DNA of 63,248 nt from Bacteroidales bacterium (GTDB taxonomy: Bacteria > Bacteroidota > Bacteroidia > Bacteroidales > UBA932), in assembly GCA_024693285.1 (NCBI GenBank), contig JAILLE010000011.1:1-63248 (forward strand). Reading direction: 5' to 3'. This document shows, piece by piece, positions 55,692 through 63,248 of the stretch (positions within the stretch are counted from its first letter, which is position 1; each line of letters opens with the position of its first letter). The notes under the pieces are model-generated. The model saw only the letters and a program-made list of their open reading frames with translations. It was not told where the DNA came from and did not search any database. The translations under genes and the position numbers were made by a program.

Positions 55692-55848
55692 TTTGTCACG
55701 ATTTTTTTATTGTGACTTACGGAAATGGCCTCGGGGATAGCTCAGAGGCTATTTTTGTGTTTTGATTTGTCACGATTTAGATGGCTAATTATGGAATGTC
55801 TGTAAGACATTCTTCCGAACTTTGCATAAGGATTAAATCATTTTAACC
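55692..55848 (+). promoter_or_regulatory. Regulatory region upstream of the peptide cluster
   Basis: Contains a 13-bp perfect direct repeat TTTGTCACGATTT (55692-55704 and 55766-55778), a weak terminator-like hairpin GCCTC..GAGGC followed by TATTTTTG, a perfect 19-bp palindrome GAATGTCT GTA AGACATTC (55794-55812), and a -7-like GAACTTTG (55817-55824), 24 bp before the DUF3244 ATG. There is no TTG at -33: the palindrome fills the upstream part of the promoter, which fits control by an activator. Confidence 0.6.
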
Positions 55849-56256
55849 ATGATAAAAAGAAGTTCTCTATTATTAGTTATCGAGATTCTGTTTCTATCGT
55901 TTTTGTGTTCTGAAACGGTCTATGCGATAGAACCTGCACCTTGTCTTGAGGACACCGTAATTGTCATTTGGCCTAACCCTGAGATAGATCCTGGAGGAAG
56001 GCCGAGATCCGAGGTGTTTGTCCCCATCTCTGCCAGTTATGATTCTATGCTGTCCTCGGTCATTCTCTATTTTACCTCCAATCTTGGCGAGATTGAGGTT
56101 GAGGTTTTGAACACCACGACCGGCGGGTATGTCTCCGGGATGGTTGACACCTCCTTCCTGTCCGCAACTGTACCGATAACGTTCGGATCAGGACACTACA
56201 TACTCCTGTTCACCCTACCGTCAGGCCAGCGATATCGAGGCGAGTTTGACGTCTGA
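55849..56256 (+). CDS. DUF3244 secreted protein
   Basis: 135 aa with a signal peptide ending SETVYA. The remainder is one Ig-like beta-sandwich (RSEVFVPISASYDSMLSSVI with LYFTSNLGEIEVEVLNTTTG, and the closing GSGHYILLFTLPSGQRYRGE) typical of DUF3244. The family is found near small exported peptides and BF3164-like propellers in Bacteroidota; function unknown. First gene after the palindrome; 30 bp before peptide 1. Confidence 0.8.
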   Translation: MIKRSSLLLVIEILFLSFLCSETVYAIEPAPCLEDTVIVIWPNPEIDPGGRPRSEVFVPISASYDSMLSSVILYFTSNLGEIEVEVLNTTTGGYVSGMVDTSFLSATVPITFGSGHYILLFTLPSGQRYRGEFDV

Positions 56257-56286
56257 TTCTTTTTTTATTAATAAACATCTACTTTC

Positions 56287-56571
56287 ATGAACAAATCACT
56301 TATTTTCCTGTTTTTATCAATCGTTATTATGATTGGCGAAGCATTATTGTTCTCTTCCAAGTCTTATGCCTCTGATTTTCTTAAAGAGAATGTCGATGGT
56401 TTAACTAGAATCAATCCTGATGACGATAAGACATGCTATATGTCTATTAATTATGTTCCGGGTATTAAAACTCTTTATTGTGGGGAGTGCAAGTATATTA
56501 AGGGAGCTCCTTCCGCATGGTCATTGACAGATGAATGCGATGAGATTATCGGGGAGGGAACACTTGACTGA
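56287..56571 (+). CDS. NVEALA-type exported Cys-rich peptide (peptide 1)
   Basis: 94 aa. Signal sequence to about residue 29 (SLIFLFLSIVIMIGEALLFS, cut near SYAS), then FLKENVDGLTRI, resembling the NVEALA motif block. Four Cys: 50, 65, 68, 84, with LYCGECKYIKG. A small secreted Cys-rich peptide, possibly a bioactive product. It is 7 bp before propeller 1 and so tightly cotranscribed. Confidence 0.72.
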   Translation: MNKSLIFLFLSIVIMIGEALLFSSKSYASDFLKENVDGLTRINPDDDKTCYMSINYVPGIKTLYCGECKYIKGAPSAWSLTDECDEIIGEGTLD

Positions 56572-56578
56572 TAAACTA

Positions 56579-57646
56579 ATGACAGTTTTTAAACCAATCT
56601 TACCAATAATTGTCTTGGCCGGCTTGCTGTCTTGCAGCGAGCCGGCTGGACTCACACTGACGTTAGATAATGTGGAGTACGTAAATGTAAAATCTAAGAA
56701 AGGGGTAGTGCTGGAGGTTGTTTCCAACGAGCCAGTGGATTTCGATATCATGGGAGTTGTGGATGTCAAGGTGTGGAAAGACTGGTTGCTTTTCGCGACA
56801 ATGAAAAACTCCGGGTACATCTCTATCTTTGATAAAGGCACATCAAAACCTCTGGGTAAGTTTTTGGCAAATGGAAATGGACCGGGCGAGTTATCTGAGA
56901 CTGTTTCCTTTGGTGAGATATCTTTCGATGGGGATATCGCCGCCATTAACGATTCCAAAGGAGAATTAATATACTGGGACATAAAAACCTCATGTGAGAC
57001 GGGAAACACTGTTTGTTTGGACAGCATTAGTAAAGTAATAGGAGCGGGTTACCTTACAAGCATTGTCCCTGTCATGGATAATGCGCTTGCCTGTGTTCGG
57101 GTTGTCAAATTTGGGCAAGAACGGTTCCTTTACAAAGGAGGGGAGATGATCGTGACTCCAACTCAGCAAAAACTGAATGATGTGAAATTGTCCGTTAATG
57201 ATGGATTCCGGTTCAATATGTTGTTTGGATTTGCGGCATATAATAAGGATTTGAAAAGGATGGCCGAGGTTTCCACAATGTTGAATACGATTCAGATTTA
57301 CGGTCTTGATGACAGTTTTGCGAAGACAGTTTGTATTGGCAAGCGACCTGATGATGTGTCATATATTGAGAAGATGCCGCTTGCTGATCTGCCCGTGTCA
57401 TTCCAATCATTGAAGTCTTTTGAGTTCGGTTTCGGCTTGTTGTATTGCGGAACTACAATGCTGGATTCTCAAACTACCAGATTGGTTAGACCTGATATTT
57501 TGGTTTTCGATTGGGATGGCAAGTTAATAATGCGTTATGAGGTTCCTGTCTGGATTACCGCCTTTGATGTCGATTGGGATTCCCGCATTGTATACGGAGT
57601 TGATTTCAATGAGGATCAGATTTATAAGTTTGCCCTTCCGGAATAA
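56579..57646 (+). CDS. BF3164-like six-bladed beta-propeller lipoprotein 1
   Basis: 355 aa from the ATG that starts the lipoprotein signal MTVFKPILPIIVLAGLLSCS (an upstream in-frame ATG overlaps peptide 1). The family motif LGKFLANGNGPGELSE is present, with repeats of a W/Y-D-strand type and a C-terminal ILVFDWDGKLIMRYEVPVWI. Predicted outer-surface or periplasmic propeller, a common partner of NVEALA peptides. Its stop overlaps the next start (TAATG at 57644-57648). Confidence 0.8.
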   Translation: MTVFKPILPIIVLAGLLSCSEPAGLTLTLDNVEYVNVKSKKGVVLEVVSNEPVDFDIMGVVDVKVWKDWLLFATMKNSGYISIFDKGTSKPLGKFLANGNGPGELSETVSFGEISFDGDIAAINDSKGELIYWDIKTSCETGNTVCLDSISKVIGAGYLTSIVPVMDNALACVRVVKFGQERFLYKGGEMIVTPTQQKLNDVKLSVNDGFRFNMLFGFAAYNKDLKRMAEVSTMLNTIQIYGLDDSFAKTVCIGKRPDDVSYIEKMPLADLPVSFQSLKSFEFGFGLLYCGTTMLDSQTTRLVRPDILVFDWDGKLIMRYEVPVWITAFDVDWDSRIVYGVDFNEDQIYKFALPE

Positions 57647-58203
57647 TGAAGATTATATTGAAGGTCTTATTGATTTTTACTCCGCTCGCTCTTTTGTGTG
57701 GTTGCGACAAAGTCACAGTAGGAATGCGTATGAGGCGATTCATTTCCCGACCAGTTGTTTTTCCGTCGTCAATGGTTTATGTTGAAGGAGTACAAAAGGT
57801 TCATGATACTTTGTCTGATGCGAAAACTAGGCTTGTTGTTTATATCGATTCATCGCGTTGTTCCATTTGCGGATTAAACAAATTGAATCGATTTGAAGAA
57901 TACGCCGCATTATCTGAATCTAATCTTGATTTCAGGATTGTTATTCTGATATGTCCGGATTCTGAGACCAGGTCCTCAGTTGAGATGGATATAGAACATA
58001 GGAGATTCCCTTTCGATGTTTTTATTGACTATGAAGGAGCCTTCCCTAGATTAAATCCGAATCTTCCCAGAAAGGATATCAGATTCCATTGTTTTCTCCT
58101 CGATAAAAACAATATACCGATACTTGTTGGAGACCCGACAATCAGTCGGCAGATAGGGATCTTATTCAAGGAGAAATACAGTGAGAGTTGTTTAGATAAA
58201 TAA
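57646..58203 (+). CDS. Thioredoxin-like lipoprotein 1
   Basis: 185 aa. Lipobox LLCGC, Cys20. Redox motif SSRCSICGL (Cys72, Cys75) after strand RLVVYID. Later FPFDVFIDYEGAF and RFHCFLLDKNNIPILVGDP resemble the second half of a thioredoxin fold, and the same blocks recur in the protein at 58430. Probably a membrane-tethered disulfide exchanger in the periplasm; acting on the Cys-rich peptides is inference. Starts one base inside the propeller 1 stop. Confidence 0.75.
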   Translation: MKIILKVLLIFTPLALLCGCDKVTVGMRMRRFISRPVVFPSSMVYVEGVQKVHDTLSDAKTRLVVYIDSSRCSICGLNKLNRFEEYAALSESNLDFRIVILICPDSETRSSVEMDIEHRRFPFDVFIDYEGAFPRLNPNLPRKDIRFHCFLLDKNNIPILVGDPTISRQIGILFKEKYSESCLDK

Positions 58204-58429
58204 TCGTGTATGTCATGATAATAAACAACGATTTTTCCCTTTTGCCAATAATAGTCCTGGACGGCTTCCGCAAAACAGCAAGCTGGCAGGAACGATATTG
58301 ATAGTGGCCGATGTGGTATCTGCTAATAAAGAGAGAGCTATTGCCCCCTTTCGAGTTGCAATATAAATTATGCATAATTTACTCTTTGACTTTAATATTC
58401 TGATAAATTGCTGTAAATGAATTAATACG
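58204..58429. other. 226-bp gap in the peptide cluster, possible gene remnant
   Basis: A plus-strand frame is open at 58202-58366, reading SPGRLPQNSKLAGTILIVAD and ending PFRVAI, with no start codon. It looks more GC-rich than the surrounding DNA. It could be the tail of a lost gene or a mobile-element scar. No RNA or repeat is recognised. Confidence 0.35.
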
Positions 58430-58996
58430 TTGAAGTTCAATAGAATAATCATATCTCACTTATTTTTGTTCTGCTTTTCTATATTATCTTCGTGCAATTC
58501 TGAAATCGTCCAGTTAAAGAACGAAATTGTTGAGTTTAAGAAGACATCTATCGTTATGCCATGCAATATCATTTGTGTCCAGAATGGTGTAATGAAAGAT
58601 TTGCCAAAGCTTCTCTCCCCCAAAGCAACAATAGTCGTTTTTTTTGATGAATCTAATTGTTTCGATTGTAATATTACACATTTGTCAGATCTAACCCCCC
58701 TTTATTCCTTGGCGGCAGATCTCGGGTTAAATATTTTTTGTCTTTTCTCCCCGAATGAAGAACAACTGCCTAATGTAATAATCTCTCTCAAAAAGGCGTT
58801 TTTCCCATATGAGGTGTATGTCGATTTAGATAATGCTTTTAAAGCTCTGAATAGTGATTTTCCTGATGATAAAAGATTCCATATCTTTTGTGTAGATGTA
58901 AATTCTAAGCCTGTTTTTGTTGGTAACCCTTGTTCGAGTAGAAAAGCATATAGAACCTTTTTAAAGGCTATCAAGGCTAAACCAGCTGATTATTAA
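58430..58996 (+). CDS. Thioredoxin-like lipoprotein 2 (TTG start)
   Basis: 188 aa. No ATG is available before residue 43, while a TTG at 58430 gives a complete lipoprotein signal (KFNRIIISHLFLFCFSILSS, then C), so TTG is the most likely start. Redox motif ESNCFDCNI (Cys77, Cys80). Shares the block FPYEVYVDLDNAFKALNSDF and RFHIFCVD..PVFVGNPC with the neighbour at 57646, so the two are paralogs. Role as for that protein. Confidence 0.72.
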   Translation: MKFNRIIISHLFLFCFSILSSCNSEIVQLKNEIVEFKKTSIVMPCNIICVQNGVMKDLPKLLSPKATIVVFFDESNCFDCNITHLSDLTPLYSLAADLGLNIFCLFSPNEEQLPNVIISLKKAFFPYEVYVDLDNAFKALNSDFPDDKRFHIFCVDVNSKPVFVGNPCSSRKAYRTFLKAIKAKPADY

Positions 58997-59062
58997 TTGT
59001 CCCCAAGTAATAATCATGATTCTTCTATAAGAGTTTCTCTATATTATATTTTTTTTGTTATT

Positions 59063-59335
59063 ATGAAAAAGTCTTTATTAAGCTTTGTCACTCTTGCTGC
59101 AATCGCAGTATCAAGTTTTCTCTTTAGTGACAACTCATTAGCGAATGCGCAGATTCTTGCGGAGATCGACTCAGATGATGAGGTTTCTTGCTTTAATGAG
59201 TTCGTAATAGATAGTTCGAATCTCCCTCCTATTGTATATTCTTATAGATGCAGTGACTGTAAGTCTTATCCGATTCTTAGTGGTAGCGATCCTAGCCACT
59301 GCGTTCCCGCTTCAGAATCTGAAATTGAATTATAG
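59063..59335 (+). CDS. Exported Cys-rich peptide (peptide 2)
   Basis: 90 aa from the ATG at 59063. Signal MKKSLLSFVTLAAIAVSSFL, cut near ANA. Cys 43, 63, 66, 80 with YSYRCSDCKSYP. Spacing C-19-C-2-C-13-C is close to peptide 1 (C-14-C-2-C-15-C). It belongs to the same peptide group but lacks a clear NVEALA block. It is 33 bp before propeller 2. Confidence 0.7.
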   Translation: MKKSLLSFVTLAAIAVSSFLFSDNSLANAQILAEIDSDDEVSCFNEFVIDSSNLPPIVYSYRCSDCKSYPILSGSDPSHCVPASESEIEL

Positions 59336-59368
59336 TATTTATTATAGTATTTATATTATTGATATTAG

Positions 59369-60439
59369 ATGTTTAACAGGTTTAACCCTCATCATGTTGT
59401 CGATGTCATTACGGTAATACTATCTGTCCTGCTATGCTCTTGCTCTGGAAGCAAGAGCAGGGCGGACGGCTCGGAACCGGATTATCCATCGATCACGGAT
59501 ACGGTCAGGCTCAACAGGCTTTCTGTCAGTGATGAATTCCTGAAACCAACCAGGCTTTTTGTCGCTCAAAACCATCTAGTGGTCGCTCATACGGGGATGG
59601 ACCATGTATTTAACGCTTACTCCCTGCCACTGACCGGAGACGTGGTTACGGGAGTTACCAGCGGTCGCGGCCCCAAGGAACTAATAGCTCCAGACATGGG
59701 CAGTGTCATCGACGGGAAGGATGGTTTTAGGATCGTGGATTCAGATTTCAGGATCAAGAAGATCGCCATAACGGATGAGGCTGTCTCAGTCGTAAGTGAC
59801 GCCATGCTCTTCATGAATGACGCCAAGGTTATAGTTCAGAATGGAATGACATATTCAGGGGGATACTACATTTTCCCTAACATGTCTGATCTCTCCGAAG
59901 GACACAAACAATATGTCCGTGTGGACAAAGAAGGTAACAAGTCTCTTATCGGTGACTATCCCGAGTGGGGAAAATCCAGGGGAGAGAATGAGCCCTTCCT
60001 TGAATTTATCAATTATGCGAATGCCCGTATCGGTCATCCCGGGGGCAAGAAGTTCGCGGAGTTTTATGCGAGGTACCGTCGGATGAGAATCCTTGACAAT
60101 GACGGTAATGTGCTTTCGGAGGCCCAGGTCAATTACCCTACCCCTGCTGACATGCACGCCCAAGGACTTACCTACAGGACTTATGCGGGTTATCCTGAGA
60201 CAGATGGCAAGTACATATCCATGGCGTTGGAAAACCGGGATGTCAGTCGGCTTGACTCCCCGGCTCCTGATTATTCCGAGGTTCAAATCTGGAATTGGGA
60301 TGGAGAGCTGCTCAAGCGTCTGATCCTTGTCCCACGAATGTCTTTCACCACGGTGGATTTCAAGAAAGGGATGATATTTGGCATTGACTCCAATGAAGAA
60401 AGCTCGTTGTTTTATGCGGATATTTCAGATTGTCTTTGA
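59369..60439 (+). CDS. BF3164-like six-bladed beta-propeller lipoprotein 2
   Basis: 356 aa. Lipoprotein signal with VLLCSCSGSK. TGVTSGRGPKELIAPDMG is the family motif (GRGPxE); the C-terminus VQIWNWDGELLKRLILVPRM is like that of propeller 1 (VFDWDGKL). It looks more GC-rich than the two flanking cluster genes. Immediately upstream of propeller 3 (3 bp). Confidence 0.8.
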   Translation: MFNRFNPHHVVDVITVILSVLLCSCSGSKSRADGSEPDYPSITDTVRLNRLSVSDEFLKPTRLFVAQNHLVVAHTGMDHVFNAYSLPLTGDVVTGVTSGRGPKELIAPDMGSVIDGKDGFRIVDSDFRIKKIAITDEAVSVVSDAMLFMNDAKVIVQNGMTYSGGYYIFPNMSDLSEGHKQYVRVDKEGNKSLIGDYPEWGKSRGENEPFLEFINYANARIGHPGGKKFAEFYARYRRMRILDNDGNVLSEAQVNYPTPADMHAQGLTYRTYAGYPETDGKYISMALENRDVSRLDSPAPDYSEVQIWNWDGELLKRLILVPRMSFTTVDFKKGMIFGIDSNEESSLFYADISDCL

Positions 60440-60442
60440 TAT

Positions 60443-61546
60443 ATGAAAACACAGTATTTATTGCTTTTATTTTGCGTTGTCGGATTGGGCATCGTGGGAT
60501 GCGGGCGAGACGACAGGCGGGATAATTGTGTCACTATCAAAGAATCATCTTCCTTATCTTCTTTATTTTCAAGAGTTTCTTCGGTTAGACTGATCCCTGT
60601 TTATGATGATTACTCTTTGGGTTCACGTGTGGAATTAATCCCGGCACAGGGGTCATTCATCCTATGTGATATGTCTAATGATATCATTCTCAGATACGAT
60701 AATAAAGGATCATTTTTAAACGAGATAGGAAGGAAAGGAAATGGGACGGGGGAGTATAATCATATCTCCAACGTTCAAATTATAGACTCATCAAAAGTGG
60801 CCGTGATTTCACCTTTTAAGGGTATTTATTATTACGATTTGACCGGTGAGTTCCTTTATAAAGAAGATGTTGATAATCTCGGCCTTCAATCGATAATAAC
60901 GGATAGTTCGTTATTGACATACTACGGTTATATGTCAACGGAAAAGCATCGCCTTCGTGTCGTGGAAAAGTCGTCGACAAGCCAATCCTACTTGCCGGTT
61001 GATTTCACCGTAATTCCGTATTCAACCACAATACCCCAACTATCTGTATATGGTGGTAAGGTTTTCATTATAGACTCATATAGTAACGTATTGTATTCTT
61101 ATGAATCCGGGAAACTAAATGAATACCAAGTTTTTGATTTTGGCAAATACCAGGTTCCGGATGAGTTTTTTAAAGCGAAAGACCCGTATAAAGGAGCAGA
61201 GTTGTTGCTTGGATCAGAATTCGCTTTTATCCAGAGGTTTCTCATGAGTGATTTTTGTTCAATAGCGGAAATCGCTATTCATAAGTATTCAGGACTAGCT
61301 TTTACTTATGGCTTGAGGGTACAAGACCAATGGAGTTGGTTTGGTGAAGATGGTAAACAAGATGGCAAAGTGTTCGAAGAGACACCAAGGGCTCTTGTCG
61401 GGAACAAACTGTATACCTTAATCGATCCGGATAGATTTGATGAATCTAAAGCCTTGTATTATAACTATTTATCAAACAAGGAGGAAGTTGAGTCGATAGA
61501 AAAAGGAAGATTGAATTATGTCATCGGAGAAATCACACTTAATTAG
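60443..61546 (+). CDS. Six-bladed beta-propeller lipoprotein 3
   Basis: 367 aa. Lipoprotein signal with IVGCGRDDR. RYDNKGSFLNEIGRKGNGTG and EYNHISNVQI is the family motif variant GNGTGEY. More AT-rich than propeller 2. Overlaps the next gene by 29 bp, implying coupled translation. Confidence 0.8.
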   Translation: MKTQYLLLLFCVVGLGIVGCGRDDRRDNCVTIKESSSLSSLFSRVSSVRLIPVYDDYSLGSRVELIPAQGSFILCDMSNDIILRYDNKGSFLNEIGRKGNGTGEYNHISNVQIIDSSKVAVISPFKGIYYYDLTGEFLYKEDVDNLGLQSIITDSSLLTYYGYMSTEKHRLRVVEKSSTSQSYLPVDFTVIPYSTTIPQLSVYGGKVFIIDSYSNVLYSYESGKLNEYQVFDFGKYQVPDEFFKAKDPYKGAELLLGSEFAFIQRFLMSDFCSIAEIAIHKYSGLAFTYGLRVQDQWSWFGEDGKQDGKVFEETPRALVGNKLYTLIDPDRFDESKALYYNYLSNKEEVESIEKGRLNYVIGEITLN

Positions 61547-62069
61547 ATTAGCGTTTATTGCCTTATTAGTAATAAATGTGACGCTTTGTGTTTTTGTTAT
61601 CAGAACAGCTAGATATAAGGCATCAGATTATAATTTTTATCAGGGATATTTATATGACTATTGCATGAAATCTTCTTCTGTTGATATTCTTGAAATTAGA
61701 AGAGCCTTAGAACAACATTTAAACTCGGAATATGATAATCAACCCTCCATGATTTGTCTTTTTATTCCTCCTCATCCATGTGGCGCTTGTGTTGATAAAG
61801 AGCTAAACATTTTTTTAAAAGATGACAACTTGGCAAATCAGAAAAGAATCATTTTTACTCCAAACAATCGTTATCGTGATATTAGGACAAAGATTAAAGG
61901 GGATGAAAGCATAATTGTATATGACACAGAGGATGATATGGATTCTTTTCTCAATTCAATCAATGGCGTCCTTTATATTCATATGACATATGGTTCTATT
62001 GATGATGTATTCCTTTCTAATGAATGGGTATCTGATGCCTCAATTAATTATATTAAGAGACATCAATAA
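61518..62069 (+). CDS. Membrane-anchored thioredoxin-like protein 3
   Basis: 183 aa. N-terminal transmembrane anchor LIRLAFIALLVINVTLCVFV, no lipobox. FIPPHPCGACVDKEL carries Cys88 and Cys91. The second half (IIVYDTEDDMDSFLNSINGV and LYIHM) is thioredoxin-fold-like. Starts inside propeller 3. Probably faces the periplasm. Confidence 0.68.
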   Translation: MSSEKSHLIRLAFIALLVINVTLCVFVIRTARYKASDYNFYQGYLYDYCMKSSSVDILEIRRALEQHLNSEYDNQPSMICLFIPPHPCGACVDKELNIFLKDDNLANQKRIIFTPNNRYRDIRTKIKGDESIIVYDTEDDMDSFLNSINGVLYIHMTYGSIDDVFLSNEWVSDASINYIKRHQ

Positions 62070-62103
62070 TTTATACATTTAACTGTTTTATATTTAAATT
62101 GTT

Positions 62104-62361
62104 ATGAAAAAGGTCTTGTTTTTGACTACTTCAGTCGTTGCATTGTTGATGCTTAATGCTTTCGCTTTGTTCAGTATCACTGACTCACCTATTCAAGCAG
62201 CACCTGATCCTGTAGAATCAGATACAATGTGTTGCCAATTCTTGGGGCGTTGTCCTGATTATCCTGAAGACATGAGTCTTTATTGTGCTTATGGACATAA
62301 TAACATTCCTTGCGCTCGTTATGTTTGTACAGAATGCGGTAATGGAACTGTGATCGAATAA
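62104..62361 (+). CDS. Exported Cys-rich peptide (peptide 3)
   Basis: 85 aa. Signal MKKVLFLTTSVVALLMLNAF, mature region from near QAAPD. Seven Cys: 43, 44, 50, 61, 70, 75, 78, ending ARYVCTECGNGTVIE. The Y-x-C-x2-C block is shared with peptides 1 and 2. The densest Cys content of the three; disulfide-bonded when mature is likely. 25 bp before the next gene. Confidence 0.7.
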   Translation: MKKVLFLTTSVVALLMLNAFALFSITDSPIQAAPDPVESDTMCCQFLGRCPDYPEDMSLYCAYGHNNIPCARYVCTECGNGTVIE

Positions 62362-62386
62362 GAGTAATAGGATCTTTTATTACATA

Positions 62387-62902
62387 ATGGCGAGAGTACA
62401 TTTGTACCTTTTGGCGGATATAGCGATTTTTTTAGTCGCTATATCTTCTTGTTCACAAGGTCCTGCGATTCAGTTGCCGGATGATTATTCGTGCGTATAT
62501 TCCATGGACAACAAGATATCAGGATTTCTCCCGGACAAAAATAAAAATAAGTTCATTGTGTATATCTCTAAAGGCATGTTATCCGAGATTATGCCTCAGT
62601 TAGGGAAATCCTCAATAGACTCTTTGATGGCCCCGAATACCGATTGGCAAACGATTGTCTATTATAAAGGCCCCTTGTCTGATACGACTGTTGTTACCAA
62701 TTTTATGAGGAAATCCAATTGTGGCGCTCCTGTGGTTTTTAATGACAATGACCAGTTCATGGTGGCCAATGGTACTGACAAGGGAATAACATTCGTCAGT
62801 TATTTTTTGGATAAAAAGAACCGTTGGGTTGGTGGTTGGCTAGTAGGTGGAGCCCCTTTCGAGAAACAGTTTAATGATATCAAAAGAAAGATGAGAAGAT
62901 GA
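62387..62902 (+). CDS. Lipoprotein, possible thioredoxin-like protein without CxxC (protein 4)
   Basis: 171 aa. Lipoprotein signal to SSCSQG. NKFIVYISKGMLSEIMPQLG replaces the position where proteins 1-3 have CxxC, and SNCGAPVVFNDNDQFMVANG is the likely later strand-turn-strand. Lacking the active cysteines, it would be a binding rather than a redox protein. The fold call is tentative. Its stop overlaps the TolC start (ATGA). Confidence 0.55.
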   Translation: MARVHLYLLADIAIFLVAISSCSQGPAIQLPDDYSCVYSMDNKISGFLPDKNKNKFIVYISKGMLSEIMPQLGKSSIDSLMAPNTDWQTIVYYKGPLSDTTVVTNFMRKSNCGAPVVFNDNDQFMVANGTDKGITFVSYFLDKKNRWVGGWLVGGAPFEKQFNDIKRKMRR

Positions 62903-63248
62903 TACGCGGGTTGAGGAAGGCACTCTTTTTCTTGTCGCTGACAATCCCTGTGTCGTTGTCAGCCCAGCGCGCTATGACCCTTGAGGAGGCGATCGGCACG
63001 GCGAGGTCGCAGTCGGTGGCGGCCCTGCAGGCGAAGCATGCCTTCGTCTCGACCTACTGGGCTTACCGTTCCTACCAGGCCAGCCGGCTTCCCTCGCTCA
63101 ACCTTTACGGTAACCTGATGAACTTCGACCGTTCCCTGACCCTGTTGCAGAGCTATGAGGACGGAACGTTCCGTTACGCCAACTCCTACAACCTCCAGAA
63201 CAGCCTGGGCCTGTCCGTCGCCCAGAACGTGACCTTCACCGGCGGCCG
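62899..63248 (+). CDS. TolC-family outer membrane efflux protein, 3' truncated
   Basis: The visible 116 codons give a signal peptide (LRKALFFLSLTIPVSLSAQ) and RAMTLEEAIGTARSQSVAAL, the classical TolC N-terminus, then YRSYQASRLPSLNLYGNLM and a helix-strand pattern. It continues beyond the window. Overlap of the ATG with the previous stop makes it part of the peptide operon. It is more GC-rich than the cluster genes before it. A TolC partner implies an HlyD/ABC-type exporter downstream; that is inference. Confidence 0.85.
   Translation, partial: MIRGLRKALFFLSLTIPVSLSAQRAMTLEEAIGTARSQSVAALQAKHAFVSTYWAYRSYQASRLPSLNLYGNLMNFDRSLTLLQSYEDGTFRYANSYNLQNSLGLSVAQNVTFTGG

Overview
The window is 63 kb of chromosome from a member of the Bacteroidales (phylum Bacteroidota). 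The evidence is the promoter style (TTG, 19 bp, TAnnTTTG, seen intact before both tRNA genes), the phylum-restricted families DUF3078, DUF3244, DUF4199, DUF4295, DUF4296 and DUF4988, NVEALA-type exported peptides, BF3164-like six-bladed propeller lipoproteins, and many short lipoprotein signals. Genus cannot be read from the sequence. Both ends cut genes: lpxA on the left, a TolC-family gene on the right.

Layout. 1-13.6 kb: lpxA end, WbqC-like protein, a FadL/OMPP1-type outer membrane protein, a Tyr/Trp- and Ser-rich lipoprotein, proS, a DUF3078 protein, tilS, sppA, a beta-helix protein, hisS, initiator tRNA-Met. 13.8-27 kb: GNAT enzyme, isoprenylcysteine-methyltransferase-like protein, then a glycan-degradation block (GH89, S-type sulfatase, GH20-like protein, beta-helix protein, and a GH31-like plus GH78 fusion), interrupted by a small XRE/DUF2975 regulatory pair. 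27-39.6 kb: an HD-like protein, two SGNH hydrolases, an EamA transporter, a Gph-type HAD phosphatase, a ThrA with a shortened kinase part, a GT2, and a large collagen-repeat surface lipoprotein. 39.6-53.9 kb: translation and housekeeping genes (thrS-infC-rpmI-rplT-lepB; rpmB-rpmG-DUF4295; ftsY-pheT), then DUF4296, amidohydrolase, radical SAM and deoC, a HExxH lipoprotein and tRNA-Leu. 54-63 kb: an AT-rich accessory cluster with a membrane TPR regulator, a DUF3244 protein, three small Cys-rich exported peptides, three propeller lipoproteins, four thioredoxin-like or related proteins, and a TolC start overlapping the last of these.

Two things stand out. (1) A repeat element with a 35-bp conserved core flanked by inverted arms that are unique to each copy. 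It occurs three times, always inside a coding sequence and always leaving it open: twice in tilS (opposite orientations) and once in gph, where it is part of an insertion of about 225 bp. (2) The 54-63 kb cluster, which looks like a dedicated system that makes, oxidises or handles, and possibly exports small Cys-rich peptides sharing a C-x2-C core. It is preceded by a 19-bp perfect palindrome and a sensor-like regulator.
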